This document shows, one piece after another, positions 1-5,728 of a stretch of DNA of 6,440 bases. Position 1 is the first letter of the stretch. The number at the start of each line of letters is the position of its first letter. The stretch comes from Hydrogenimonas sp. (GTDB taxonomy: Bacteria; Campylobacterota; Campylobacteria; Campylobacterales; Hydrogenimonadaceae): assembly GCA_021647345.1 (NCBI GenBank), contig JAKIUX010000062.1:1-6440 (forward strand), in the 5' to 3' direction. The notes beneath the pieces were generated by a model that was given only the letters and a program-made list of their open reading frames with translations, was not told where the DNA came from and did no database searches. Made by a program: the position numbers and the translations under genes.

Positions 1-1
1 T

Positions 2-73
2 TCTTATATGCTCTTTCCCGTTACGGTGAAACGAAAAGATAGTAGCGTAGGATTCGTGAGGGTAGTGCCGTGA
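2..73 (+). CDS. 3' end of an upstream gene, possibly another minor pseudopilin
   Basis: An open frame enters from the left edge and ends at the TGA at 71-73, leaving 23 visible residues that finish in GFVRVVP. The stop overlaps the GTG start of the next gene by four bases (GTGA), as at the following junctions, which supports this being a real coding frame in the same operon. The fragment carries no recognisable motif. Because GspJ- and GspK-like genes follow, and minor pseudopilin genes are commonly ordered H-I-J-K, a GspI- or GspH-like protein is the likeliest identity. That assignment rests on position only. Confidence 0.55.
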   Translation, partial: SYMLFPVTVKRKDSSVGFVRVVP

Positions 74-585
74 GGCGCGGTTTTACGCTTGTGGAGATGC
101 TTGTATCCATTCTCTTGACGGCGATACTCTTTGCATACCTATATGGGACTCTTGACAATCTAAAAAATAGCCACGACAGATATAGCGACTCAACTGCCAA
201 AATAGAGTCGGCACAGATGATATTTTCGCTTCTCTACAGAGACTTAACTCAGCTTAAAAAGAGAGCCTCGATAGTGCATGAAGCGGGCTTCGACCGCATC
301 TCGTTCACTACGAAAAACTCGCTCTACGGCATAGCCCGACCGTGGGTATTTTACTATATAAGCGCGAAAGAGAACGCACTTATAAGGGTAGAAGCGACAA
401 AGCCGGTAGATTTTTTCGGTGGCTACTACGTCAACGACGCCAACGGAACATACTTCTTTGCAGACAAGCTGGCAACAGGGTGCGAATCTTTCAGGGTCGC
501 CGAAAGAGGAGAGCGGATAGATTTGATGGTCCGCTGCAAAAAGATGGCTCCGATAGCCGCGACACTCTACAAGGGGGGGCGATGA
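70..585 (+). CDS. GspJ-like minor pseudopilin (type II secretion / type IV pilus-like)
   Basis: This 171-residue protein starts with a short basic leader and a prepilin peptidase site, MRRG|FTLVEM. Cleavage would fall after Gly4, and Glu9 is the +5 glutamate of the mature protein. A single hydrophobic helix follows (about residues 5-25) and would anchor the protein in the inner membrane before assembly into a pseudopilus tip. The later part fits the GspJ pattern: an LLYRDLTQL segment (about 54-62) and a V-F-Y-Y...L-I-R-V stretch (about 93-107). Two cysteines (138 and 156) could form a periplasmic disulfide. The start is GTG at 70, with GAGGG at 58-62 seven bases upstream, and it overlaps the preceding stop. 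The gene ends in a G7 tract and overlaps the GspK-like gene by four bases. The prepilin-type call is firm. GspJ specifically is inferred from similarity pattern and from the GspK neighbour. Confidence 0.8.
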   Translation: MRRGFTLVEMLVSILLTAILFAYLYGTLDNLKNSHDRYSDSTAKIESAQMIFSLLYRDLTQLKKRASIVHEAGFDRISFTTKNSLYGIARPWVFYYISAKENALIRVEATKPVDFFGGYYVNDANGTYFFADKLATGCESFRVAERGERIDLMVRCKKMAPIAATLYKGGR

Positions 586-1484
586 GAAGAGGTATTGTTC
601 TTTTTATAACCCTTGCTATTTTGCTGATGCTCAGCACCATAGTGATGCTCTTTCTAAAAGAGGGGGCGCAGATAAAAGAGAGTGTCAGAGAGAATGTGGC
701 TACTGTGCAGACAAACCTTCTGCTCAATGATATGAGCTCCTTTTTAAGAAGCCAAAACTTCACTCAAGAGGATATTTTTTACGGTTCAGATATTCCGGTT
801 GCGCTCGATTTAGGTACGATTAGGGGCTCCATATCTTTAACATCGAGCCAAAGGCGCATCAATATAAACAATTTTCTAAAAGCTGTGATGAAAGAGGAGC
901 AGGCGCTGCTTACACTTCTTGAGTGGCTTGATAGGCAAAAGATAAAAAATCCTCCCTTCATAGTCTCTTTGCTCTTAGACAGCTACGATGCGGACAGCTA
1001 CGAAAGGATGAACGGAAGCGAAATTGTACTGCAAAAACCGTGGTTTCAAGATGGCTATATCGCCAACGAGAGAGCGCTTGAGGCTATCTTGAGCAGATAT
1101 TCGGAGCTTAGCGGAGATTATAATATATCGATAGAAAGGTGGATAAGAGTATTTGGTTTTGAGGGAGACAACATTGATTTAAACTACGCCAATAGCGACC
1201 AGCTCTTACTGCTTTTTCCGGAGCTTCCGCGCATCGCCATAGAGAGTCTTGCAAAACATGATACTCTATACAAAAGTGCAGCTGACACTCCTATTGACCC
1301 GGAATCTAAAATAAAATTGACAAAGAGTCGCTTCGGTATAGTACCTACTTTTAAAACCTCTAAAATCGAAGTAGATATAGAGTTCTCCACCGCCCAGGAG
1401 TGCAGCGGGAAGATGAGTTTTTTAATGGAGCTTAAAAAGAAGAGAATAGAGTCACTTTCTCTATCGCCGATGAAGTGTCCGTAA
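582..1484 (+). CDS. GspK-like minor pseudopilin
   Basis: The protein is 300 residues long, similar to GspK and much larger than other pseudopilins. It begins MRRG followed by the hydrophobic helix IVLFITLAILLMLSTIVMLFL. The residue at +5 after the putative cleavage site is Ile9, not Glu, a recognised GspK feature. Further GspK-like elements are RRININNFL (91-99), an acidic segment around LLDSYDADSYERMNGSE (131-147) like the family's D-x-D...G-x-E region, and a helix-hairpin-helix-like stretch (about 197-225) with NIDLNYANSDQLLLLFPELP. In known systems GspK caps the pseudopilus tip with GspI and GspJ. The ATG at 582 overlaps the gspJ stop (ATGA) and is preceded by AAGGGGGGG as ribosome binding site. 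The frame stays open upstream to an ATG at 342, but that start lies inside gspJ and would put about 80 arginine-rich residues ahead of the leader, so I reject it. Two Cys lie near the C-terminus (274, 299). Confidence 0.8.
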   Translation: MRRGIVLFITLAILLMLSTIVMLFLKEGAQIKESVRENVATVQTNLLLNDMSSFLRSQNFTQEDIFYGSDIPVALDLGTIRGSISLTSSQRRININNFLKAVMKEEQALLTLLEWLDRQKIKNPPFIVSLLLDSYDADSYERMNGSEIVLQKPWFQDGYIANERALEAILSRYSELSGDYNISIERWIRVFGFEGDNIDLNYANSDQLLLLFPELPRIAIESLAKHDTLYKSAADTPIDPESKIKLTKSRFGIVPTFKTSKIEVDIEFSTAQECSGKMSFLMELKKKRIESLSLSPMKCP

Positions 1485-1498
1485 AAAAAGAGCAAGAA

Positions 1499-1507
1499 TG
1501 GTATAAT
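1499..1507 (+). promoter_or_regulatory. Extended -10 promoter for the LPS core operon
   Basis: TGGTATAAT matches the extended -10 consensus TGnTATAAT exactly and lies in the only intergenic gap of the window (1485-1529). Transcription would start near 1513-1515, leaving a leader of roughly 15 bases before the waaC ATG. No good -35 box is visible 16-18 bases upstream. Campylobacterota housekeeping promoters are known to lack a conserved -35, and an extended -10 compensates for one. It overlaps no coding sequence. Read-through from the pseudopilin genes is also possible because no terminator hairpin is visible. Confidence 0.6.
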
Positions 1508-1520
1508 ATCGTCAAAAATC

Positions 1521-1524
1521 AAGG
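1521..1524 (+). promoter_or_regulatory. Ribosome binding site for waaC
   Basis: AAGG lies five bases upstream of the ATG at 1530. It supports that start, which also places the N-terminal GT9 Rossmann strand (MRVAIVRLTAMGD) directly at the protein start, as in the family. Confidence 0.5.
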
Positions 1525-1529
1525 CTTAT

Positions 1530-2531
1530 ATGAGAGTAGCTATTGTACGCCTCACGGCGATGGGTGACATTATTCATACACTCGCCTCCATGCAGTTTGT
1601 CAAAAAGAGCAGACCAGATATTCACCTCACATGGTTTGTAGAAAAGAAATTTGCGGGGGTACTGCAAAGCAATCCTCATATAGATAGAATCGTGCCGGTA
1701 GATCTGCACTCACTAAAAAGTTCCTTCTCTCTTTCAAAACTTCAAAGAGTTTCAAAAGAGGTAAAAGAGGCGGGCCCATTCGATCTGGTCATAGATGTGC
1801 AGGGGCTCTTGAAATCGGCCATATTGGCTAGAGTAGCCGGAAAAAAAATTGCGGGGCTTGACTTCGCATCCGCCAAAGAGGGCGTCGCATCGCTTATCTA
1901 CTCAAAAAGGTTCGCTGTCGACTGCTCGGGCATAGCTCCCGCAAGATTTGCTGCTATTATATCTAAGGCTCTTGGTATCGAGATAAGCGAAAAGGCTCTT
2001 CTGCGCAAAGAGCCATACCTCTTTTTCAAAACCGACAGAGAGTGTGAAGAGATAGAGAGCTATTTTGATAAAAATAGGAAAAATGTGGTGATTGTAACAG
2101 CAGCAAGCAACGAGAGCAAAACCTACCCGCCCCAAAAATTTGCCCAAGTTGCGCGGCTGCTTAAAGATTACAACACTCTTTTAATAGCCGGCAGCAAAAA
2201 GGAGCAAGAGGCAGCAAAAGAGATAGCAAACAGCTCAGAAGCAAGAGTGCTTCCTTCTATGAGCTTAAACGCTTTGAAATATGCAATATCAAGATGCGAT
2301 CTGCTCATAGGCGGCGATACCGGCCCAAGCCATATGGCATGGGCGCTAAATAGACCCTCGCTTCTGCTTTTTGGGTCCACTCCAACATCGATGATGATGC
2401 AAACTCCCATAAACAGAGCGTTAGCGTCCAAAGCAAAAGTTAACCCTTGCAGGTTTGACAAAAGCGACAGATCGATAGGGACGATAGAGCCTAAAAAGGT
2501 GGCCGAAGAGGCGATGGAGCTGCTTAAATGA
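1530..2531 (+). CDS. waaC: Lipopolysaccharide heptosyltransferase I (GT9)
   Basis: The predicted enzyme transfers L-glycero-D-manno-heptose from ADP-heptose to Kdo of Kdo-lipid A, on the cytoplasmic face of the inner membrane. It is 333 residues, usual for WaaC. The N-terminal GT-B domain opens with MRVAIVRLTAMGDIIHTLAS; Asp13 aligns with the proposed catalytic base of this family. VIDVQGLLKSA (87-97) is the typical end of the N-terminal domain. In the C-terminal domain Lys197 (SNESKTYPP) matches the phosphate-contacting lysine, and GGDTGPSHMAWALNRPS (261-277) with LLLFGSTP (278-285) forms the ADP-heptose binding signature. The pairing with an acyltransferase directly downstream is the order seen in Campylobacter LOS loci. 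Its stop overlaps the next ATG by four bases (ATGA). An A8 run at 1841-1848 lies inside the frame. WaaC is preferred over WaaF because of the GDxxHTL N-terminus, the DTGPSHMAWAL motif and the context. Confidence 0.92.
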   Translation: MRVAIVRLTAMGDIIHTLASMQFVKKSRPDIHLTWFVEKKFAGVLQSNPHIDRIVPVDLHSLKSSFSLSKLQRVSKEVKEAGPFDLVIDVQGLLKSAILARVAGKKIAGLDFASAKEGVASLIYSKRFAVDCSGIAPARFAAIISKALGIEISEKALLRKEPYLFFKTDRECEEIESYFDKNRKNVVIVTAASNESKTYPPQKFAQVARLLKDYNTLLIAGSKKEQEAAKEIANSSEARVLPSMSLNALKYAISRCDLLIGGDTGPSHMAWALNRPSLLLFGSTPTSMMMQTPINRALASKAKVNPCRFDKSDRSIGTIEPKKVAEEAMELLK

Positions 2532-3436
2532 AGATGGTTGACAGAGTCTATCTTGCAGCTTTTAAAATCTTTAGGTGGTTTGCAATCAACACTCCCGTAA
2601 AATTTCAGTCAATCTTCATAAAAGCTCTTGCTCGACTCCTCTATTTTGCAGACAGAAAACATCGCCATATAGCGACGGTAAACCTAAACTTGGCCTTCGG
2701 CGACGATATGAACCAAAAAGAGAAAGATCGCATTATAAAAAAGTGTTACGAAAATCTTCTGTTTAATCTGGCCGATTTTGTTAAAAATCAGGGAGCGAAC
2801 AAGGGTGATATTTTAAAAAAGGTGGAGTTTGTAAACGAGAAGGTAGTTGAGGATGCCAAAGCTTCCGGCAAGCCGATTGTCTACATAACGGCCCATTACG
2901 GCAACTGGGAGCTTCTTCCTCTGGCGATAGCGACGAAGTTCGGCCCGCTAACAGGGGTAGGAAGGCCTCTTGATTCAAAGGTGATGGATGAGATCTTACG
3001 AGCCAACAGAGAGCAGTTTGATATTAGAGTGGTCTCAAAAAAAGGGGCTTTGAAAGAGCTTATGAAAGATATTAAAAAAGGGCGCAGCGTCGGCCTGCTG
3101 GTCGATCAGAATACTGCTGAGAACGAAGGTTTGCTGATAGAGTTTTTCGGCAAAGAGGCTCGTCACACACCGGCTGCGGCACTGCTTGCTCTGCGTATGA
3201 ATGCCGTAATAGTGCCTGCGTTTATAACCACTAAAGATCACCAAAATTTCAAGATAGAGTTCTACCCCGCCATAGAAGTCTCAAAAGATAAAGAGAAGGA
3301 TGAGGCTATAAGAGAGTGCGTGCAAGCACAAGCCGACATAACTGAGCAAATCATAAGAAAAAAGCCGGATGAGTGGTTTTGGCTCCATCAGCGCTGGAAA
3401 AACAGATATGAGCATCTATACAGGGAGAAGTTTTGA
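2528..3436 (+). CDS. waaM: Lipid A late acyltransferase (LpxL/HtrB, LPLAT family)
   Basis: This 302-residue protein would add a secondary acyl chain to Kdo-lipid A, using acyl-ACP, at the inner-membrane cytoplasmic face. The family catalytic HX4E motif is intact in ITAHYGNWELLPL: His123 and Glu128. Other family blocks are the N-terminal region with RHIATVNLNLAFGD (46-59), VGLLVDQN (188-195), FFGKEARHTPAAALLALR (206-223) and the C-terminal PDEWFWLHQRWKNR (280-293), all characteristic of LpxL/LpxM. A short hydrophobic N-terminal segment (about 7-20) may dock it to the membrane. It is translationally overlapped with waaC (ATGA at 2528-2531) and with the following TTG-start gene. The symbol follows Campylobacter usage (waaM, also htrB/lpxL); chain length and position of acylation cannot be read from sequence. 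Confidence 0.9.
   Translation: MKMVDRVYLAAFKIFRWFAINTPVKFQSIFIKALARLLYFADRKHRHIATVNLNLAFGDDMNQKEKDRIIKKCYENLLFNLADFVKNQGANKGDILKKVEFVNEKVVEDAKASGKPIVYITAHYGNWELLPLAIATKFGPLTGVGRPLDSKVMDEILRANREQFDIRVVSKKGALKELMKDIKKGRSVGLLVDQNTAENEGLLIEFFGKEARHTPAAALLALRMNAVIVPAFITTKDHQNFKIEFYPAIEVSKDKEKDEAIRECVQAQADITEQIIRKKPDEWFWLHQRWKNRYEHLYREKF
3422..3430 (+). promoter_or_regulatory. Ribosome binding site that supports a TTG start
   Basis: AGGGAGAAG lies just upstream of the TTG at 3433, with AGGGAG (3422-3427) five bases from it. This strong purine-rich site and the TTGA overlap with the preceding stop favour TTG at 3433 over the first in-frame ATG at 3484 (residue 18), which would remove residues ahead of the first membrane helix. 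Confidence 0.55.
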
Positions 3437-4653
3437 AAATTGCCGCAATACAAAAACCGAGCAAAGAGATACTCGATTTATGGATGAACTACCTTATAGT
3501 AGCGCTGGGTTTTACACTGCCTATATCGATAGCCGCCAACAATATTTTGCTTACAATCATCTTTATTTTATGGCTTTTAGCGGGCAACTTCAAAGAGCGA
3601 TGGGAAAAAATTAAGAGTAACCGCGCCGCTATAGCCATTTTACTCTTTTTTGCGCTCCATTTTGCAGGGTTGATATATAGCAGCGACACAAAAACGGGAT
3701 TCAAAGAGATCATAACCAGAGAGCAGATACTGCTGTTTATGCCGATAATTCTTTCGGTTATTCAGCCACAATTCATAAAAAGAGCTCTCAATGCATTTTT
3801 GTACGCTATGTTTCTGTCGGAAATTCTCTCCTACGGAATGTATTTTGACCTTATCCACATCCCTTGGCACGATTACGCCAAAGAGCCATTTCCCACTCCA
3901 TTTGTAAGCCATCTCTCCTATTCTCCCATGGCGGCTTTTGCGGTGATTTTGCTGATTCACCGTCTCATCTACGGTAAAGAGGGGCTCTGGGTTAAAGGAG
4001 CCTATCTATTTTTCTTGATAACGATGTCTTTAAATATTAGTCTCAGCGGAGGGCGCGCCGGCCAGATCGGCTTTATCGTCATTCTCCTTTTCTATATCGC
4101 CTACCAGTTCAGAAGCGAGATCAAAAAACTTCTCTTTTTACTTCTCTTTAGCGTGACGGCCATTCTACTGGTCTTCTTTTTTAATAAACCGTTTCACGAC
4201 AGAATGATGCTTGCCTACCATAATGTCGCAAACTTCAAGGCCAACCCCCACACCTCCGTGGGACTGCGCATCAACTTCGCCCTTAACTCATGGGAGCTGA
4301 TCAAACAAAGACCTATTATCGGTTACGGTACAGGAAGCTTCGAAAAAGAGTATGCGGCGATCAATGCGCGCTTGACCCCAAAAGTTCGTACCACTTCGCA
4401 ACCGCACAACTTCTATGCCCTTACACTGGTACAGTTTGGCATTGTCGGGCTATTGGCGCTATTTTACATCTTTTACTCACTCTTTAAAATAGCGCTAAAG
4501 ATCGACGACAACTATCGCGGGGTGCGCTACTCCCTTTTGGTGCTATACCTTACGATAATGCTTAGCGACTCCTATCTGCTTGTCCACTACACGACGCTCT
4601 TTTTCGCATTTATGGCCGCACTGCTCTTTAAAGGAGAGATTGAAGATGCATAG
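3433..4653 (+). CDS. O-antigen ligase/polymerase-type membrane protein (WaaL/Wzy_C family)
   Basis: The protein has 406 residues and about ten to twelve hydrophobic segments (roughly 19-51, 66-81, 98-137, 161-178, 188-225, 232-250, 328-352 and 366-398). A large, probably periplasmic, loop lies at about 251-325. The loop and flanks carry the Wzy_C pattern: Arg279 in GLRINFALNSWELIKQRP, the GYGTGSF turn (297-303), and His325 in QPHNFYAL followed by QFGIVGLLALF. An additional SGGRAGQIG (205-213) contains the conserved arginine seen after a membrane helix in this family. WaaL proteins join undecaprenyl-linked O-glycan to lipid A-core in the periplasm. Wzy polymerases and other oligosaccharide ligases share the domain. 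Placement among inner-core genes favours a WaaL ligase. The start is TTG, and the gene overlaps its neighbours by 4 and 8 bases. The family call is good; ligase versus polymerase is not settled. Confidence 0.82.
   Translation: MKIAAIQKPSKEILDLWMNYLIVALGFTLPISIAANNILLTIIFILWLLAGNFKERWEKIKSNRAAIAILLFFALHFAGLIYSSDTKTGFKEIITREQILLFMPIILSVIQPQFIKRALNAFLYAMFLSEILSYGMYFDLIHIPWHDYAKEPFPTPFVSHLSYSPMAAFAVILLIHRLIYGKEGLWVKGAYLFFLITMSLNISLSGGRAGQIGFIVILLFYIAYQFRSEIKKLLFLLLFSVTAILLVFFFNKPFHDRMMLAYHNVANFKANPHTSVGLRINFALNSWELIKQRPIIGYGTGSFEKEYAAINARLTPKVRTTSQPHNFYALTLVQFGIVGLLALFYIFYSLFKIALKIDDNYRGVRYSLLVLYLTIMLSDSYLLVHYTTLFFAFMAALLFKGEIEDA
4631..4636 (+). promoter_or_regulatory. Ribosome binding site that decides the start of the second GT9 gene
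   Basis: AAGGAG (continuing AAGGAGAG) lies nine bases before the ATG at 4646. The frame is open back to an ATG at 4580, but that earlier start would overlap the WaaL-like gene by 74 bases and prepend 22 residues unlike a GT9 N-terminus. The start at 4646 puts the first beta strand (SILVIIQ) at residue 4. Confidence 0.65.
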
Positions 4654-5728
4654 ATCGATCCTTGTGATCATCCAGCGCTCCAACGGGGATGTCTTTCTCT
4701 CATCTACACTCATAGAAGCTCTAAAGAGCGCCTATTTGGAAGCAAAAATCGATATACTGGTCAACAAAGATACCGAAGCGATTGCAAAGAGTCTGTCCCA
4801 TATAGAGTCGATCTATACCTACGACTACGCATGGAAAAAAGAGGGTCTATTCAAAAGAGTTTCAAATGAGCTGAACCTTATAAGAAAGCTCTTTGGCAGG
4901 TACGACCTGGCGATAAACTTAACCGCCAGCGACCGCAGCGTGCTTTACGCCAGGTTTTTTGGCAAAGAGGCTATATCTTGTATCGAGCCGGAGAGCAAAA
5001 AGTCGTGGTGGAAAAAGATGCTTTTATCAAAACACTTTATTTACGATTCGTCAAGACATATAGTTGAGCACACCATTATGCCCGCAAAACTGCTGGGTAT
5101 AGAGCCGTCGCAAAAGGTTGTACGCACGGCTGTCTCTAAAAGGGGGGAGAAAGAGCTAAAATCTCTTCCGCTCGATACCTCTAAGCCGTTTATCATCTTC
5201 CACCCGTCCGCCCAATATGACTACAAGATCTACCCAAAGCACTTAAGAGATGAACTTTTAAAACTGCTAAGCACTCTTGATATTCCCATCGCCGTAACGG
5301 GCGGAAAGAGCAAGATAGATTTGCAAATATCAAAATCGCTGCCGGATCTGCCAAACTTGATAAACCTCATCGGCAAAACCACCCTTGAAGGGTATATTGC
5401 TCTGTGCGCCGCCTCGAAGGGGTACATAGGGATGGATACGTTAAATATGCATATAGCAGCGGCGCTGAACAAGCCGATTTTTGCAATATTCGGCCCTACT
5501 CTGCCGCAAGTTTGGTCTCCATGGTGCAACACGCTGCAGCGCGGCGCCGACCGCAGTGCACCGCTTCAGCACTACGGCAACGTTACACTATTTCAGGCCG
5601 ATATGGAGTGTGTTGCGTGCGGAAAAGCGGGATGCGACGACAGGCACGGCAGAAGCGACTGCCTATACGCCATAGAGCCGCAAAGAGTTTTTAACGAGGT
5701 TGATAGATGGTTGAAAAAGTCAGCGTAA
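4646..5728 (+). CDS. Second GT9 heptosyltransferase, WaaQ-like
   Basis: The predicted 360-residue GT-B enzyme is an ADP-heptose:LPS heptosyltransferase acting on the inner core. The N-terminus reads SILVIIQRSNGDVFLSSTLI, with Asp15 in the family's GD position, followed by AKIDILVNKDTEAI (33-46), as in the WaaQ type. The C-terminal domain has FHPSAQYDYKIYP (185-197) with Lys194 in the nucleotide-phosphate site, GMDTLNMHIAAALNKP (262-277), and FGPTLPQVWSPW (282-293). The W-x-P-W element resembles WaaQ rather than WaaF, so heptosyltransferase III-like is preferred. However, no separate WaaF is in view and it may add the second heptose. Four cysteines near the C-terminus (322, 325, 330, 339) form C-x2-C-x4-C-x8-C. 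The gene starts eight bases inside the WaaL-like gene and its last 22 bases overlap the GT2 gene. The 3' part is locally GC-rich. GT9 membership is firm; the acceptor sugar is inferred. Confidence 0.85.
   Translation: MHRSILVIIQRSNGDVFLSSTLIEALKSAYLEAKIDILVNKDTEAIAKSLSHIESIYTYDYAWKKEGLFKRVSNELNLIRKLFGRYDLAINLTASDRSVLYARFFGKEAISCIEPESKKSWWKKMLLSKHFIYDSSRHIVEHTIMPAKLLGIEPSQKVVRTAVSKRGEKELKSLPLDTSKPFIIFHPSAQYDYKIYPKHLRDELLKLLSTLDIPIAVTGGKSKIDLQISKSLPDLPNLINLIGKTTLEGYIALCAASKGYIGMDTLNMHIAAALNKPIFAIFGPTLPQVWSPWCNTLQRGADRSAPLQHYGNVTLFQADMECVACGKAGCDDRHGRSDCLYAIEPQRVFNEVDRWLKKSA
5696..5699 (+). promoter_or_regulatory. Ribosome binding site for the GT2 gene
   Basis: GAGG lies seven bases upstream of the ATG at 5707, within the 3' end of the heptosyltransferase gene. 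It supports that start despite the 22-base overlap. Confidence 0.5.

Noticed and set aside
342..581. Upstream extension of the GspK-like frame to an ATG at 342
   Set aside because: It lies wholly inside gspJ, is rich in arginine and would bury the pseudopilin leader. The ATGA overlap start at 582 has the ribosome binding site and the MRRG leader.
1485..1529. Possible transcription terminator between gspK and waaC
   Set aside because: The gap has an A-rich run but no inverted repeat followed by a T run.
4580..4645. Earlier ATG for the second heptosyltransferase
   Set aside because: It overlaps the WaaL-like gene by 74 bases and adds residues unlike a GT9 N-terminus. The ATG at 4646 has AAGGAG upstream.
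5404..5694. Forward frames within the second heptosyltransferase 3' end (5404-5694 and 5481-5675)
   Set aside because: They are alternative frames opened by the local GC-rich stretch, arginine/alanine-rich and without motifs; the GT9 frame there carries the conserved FGPT and W-x-P-W elements.
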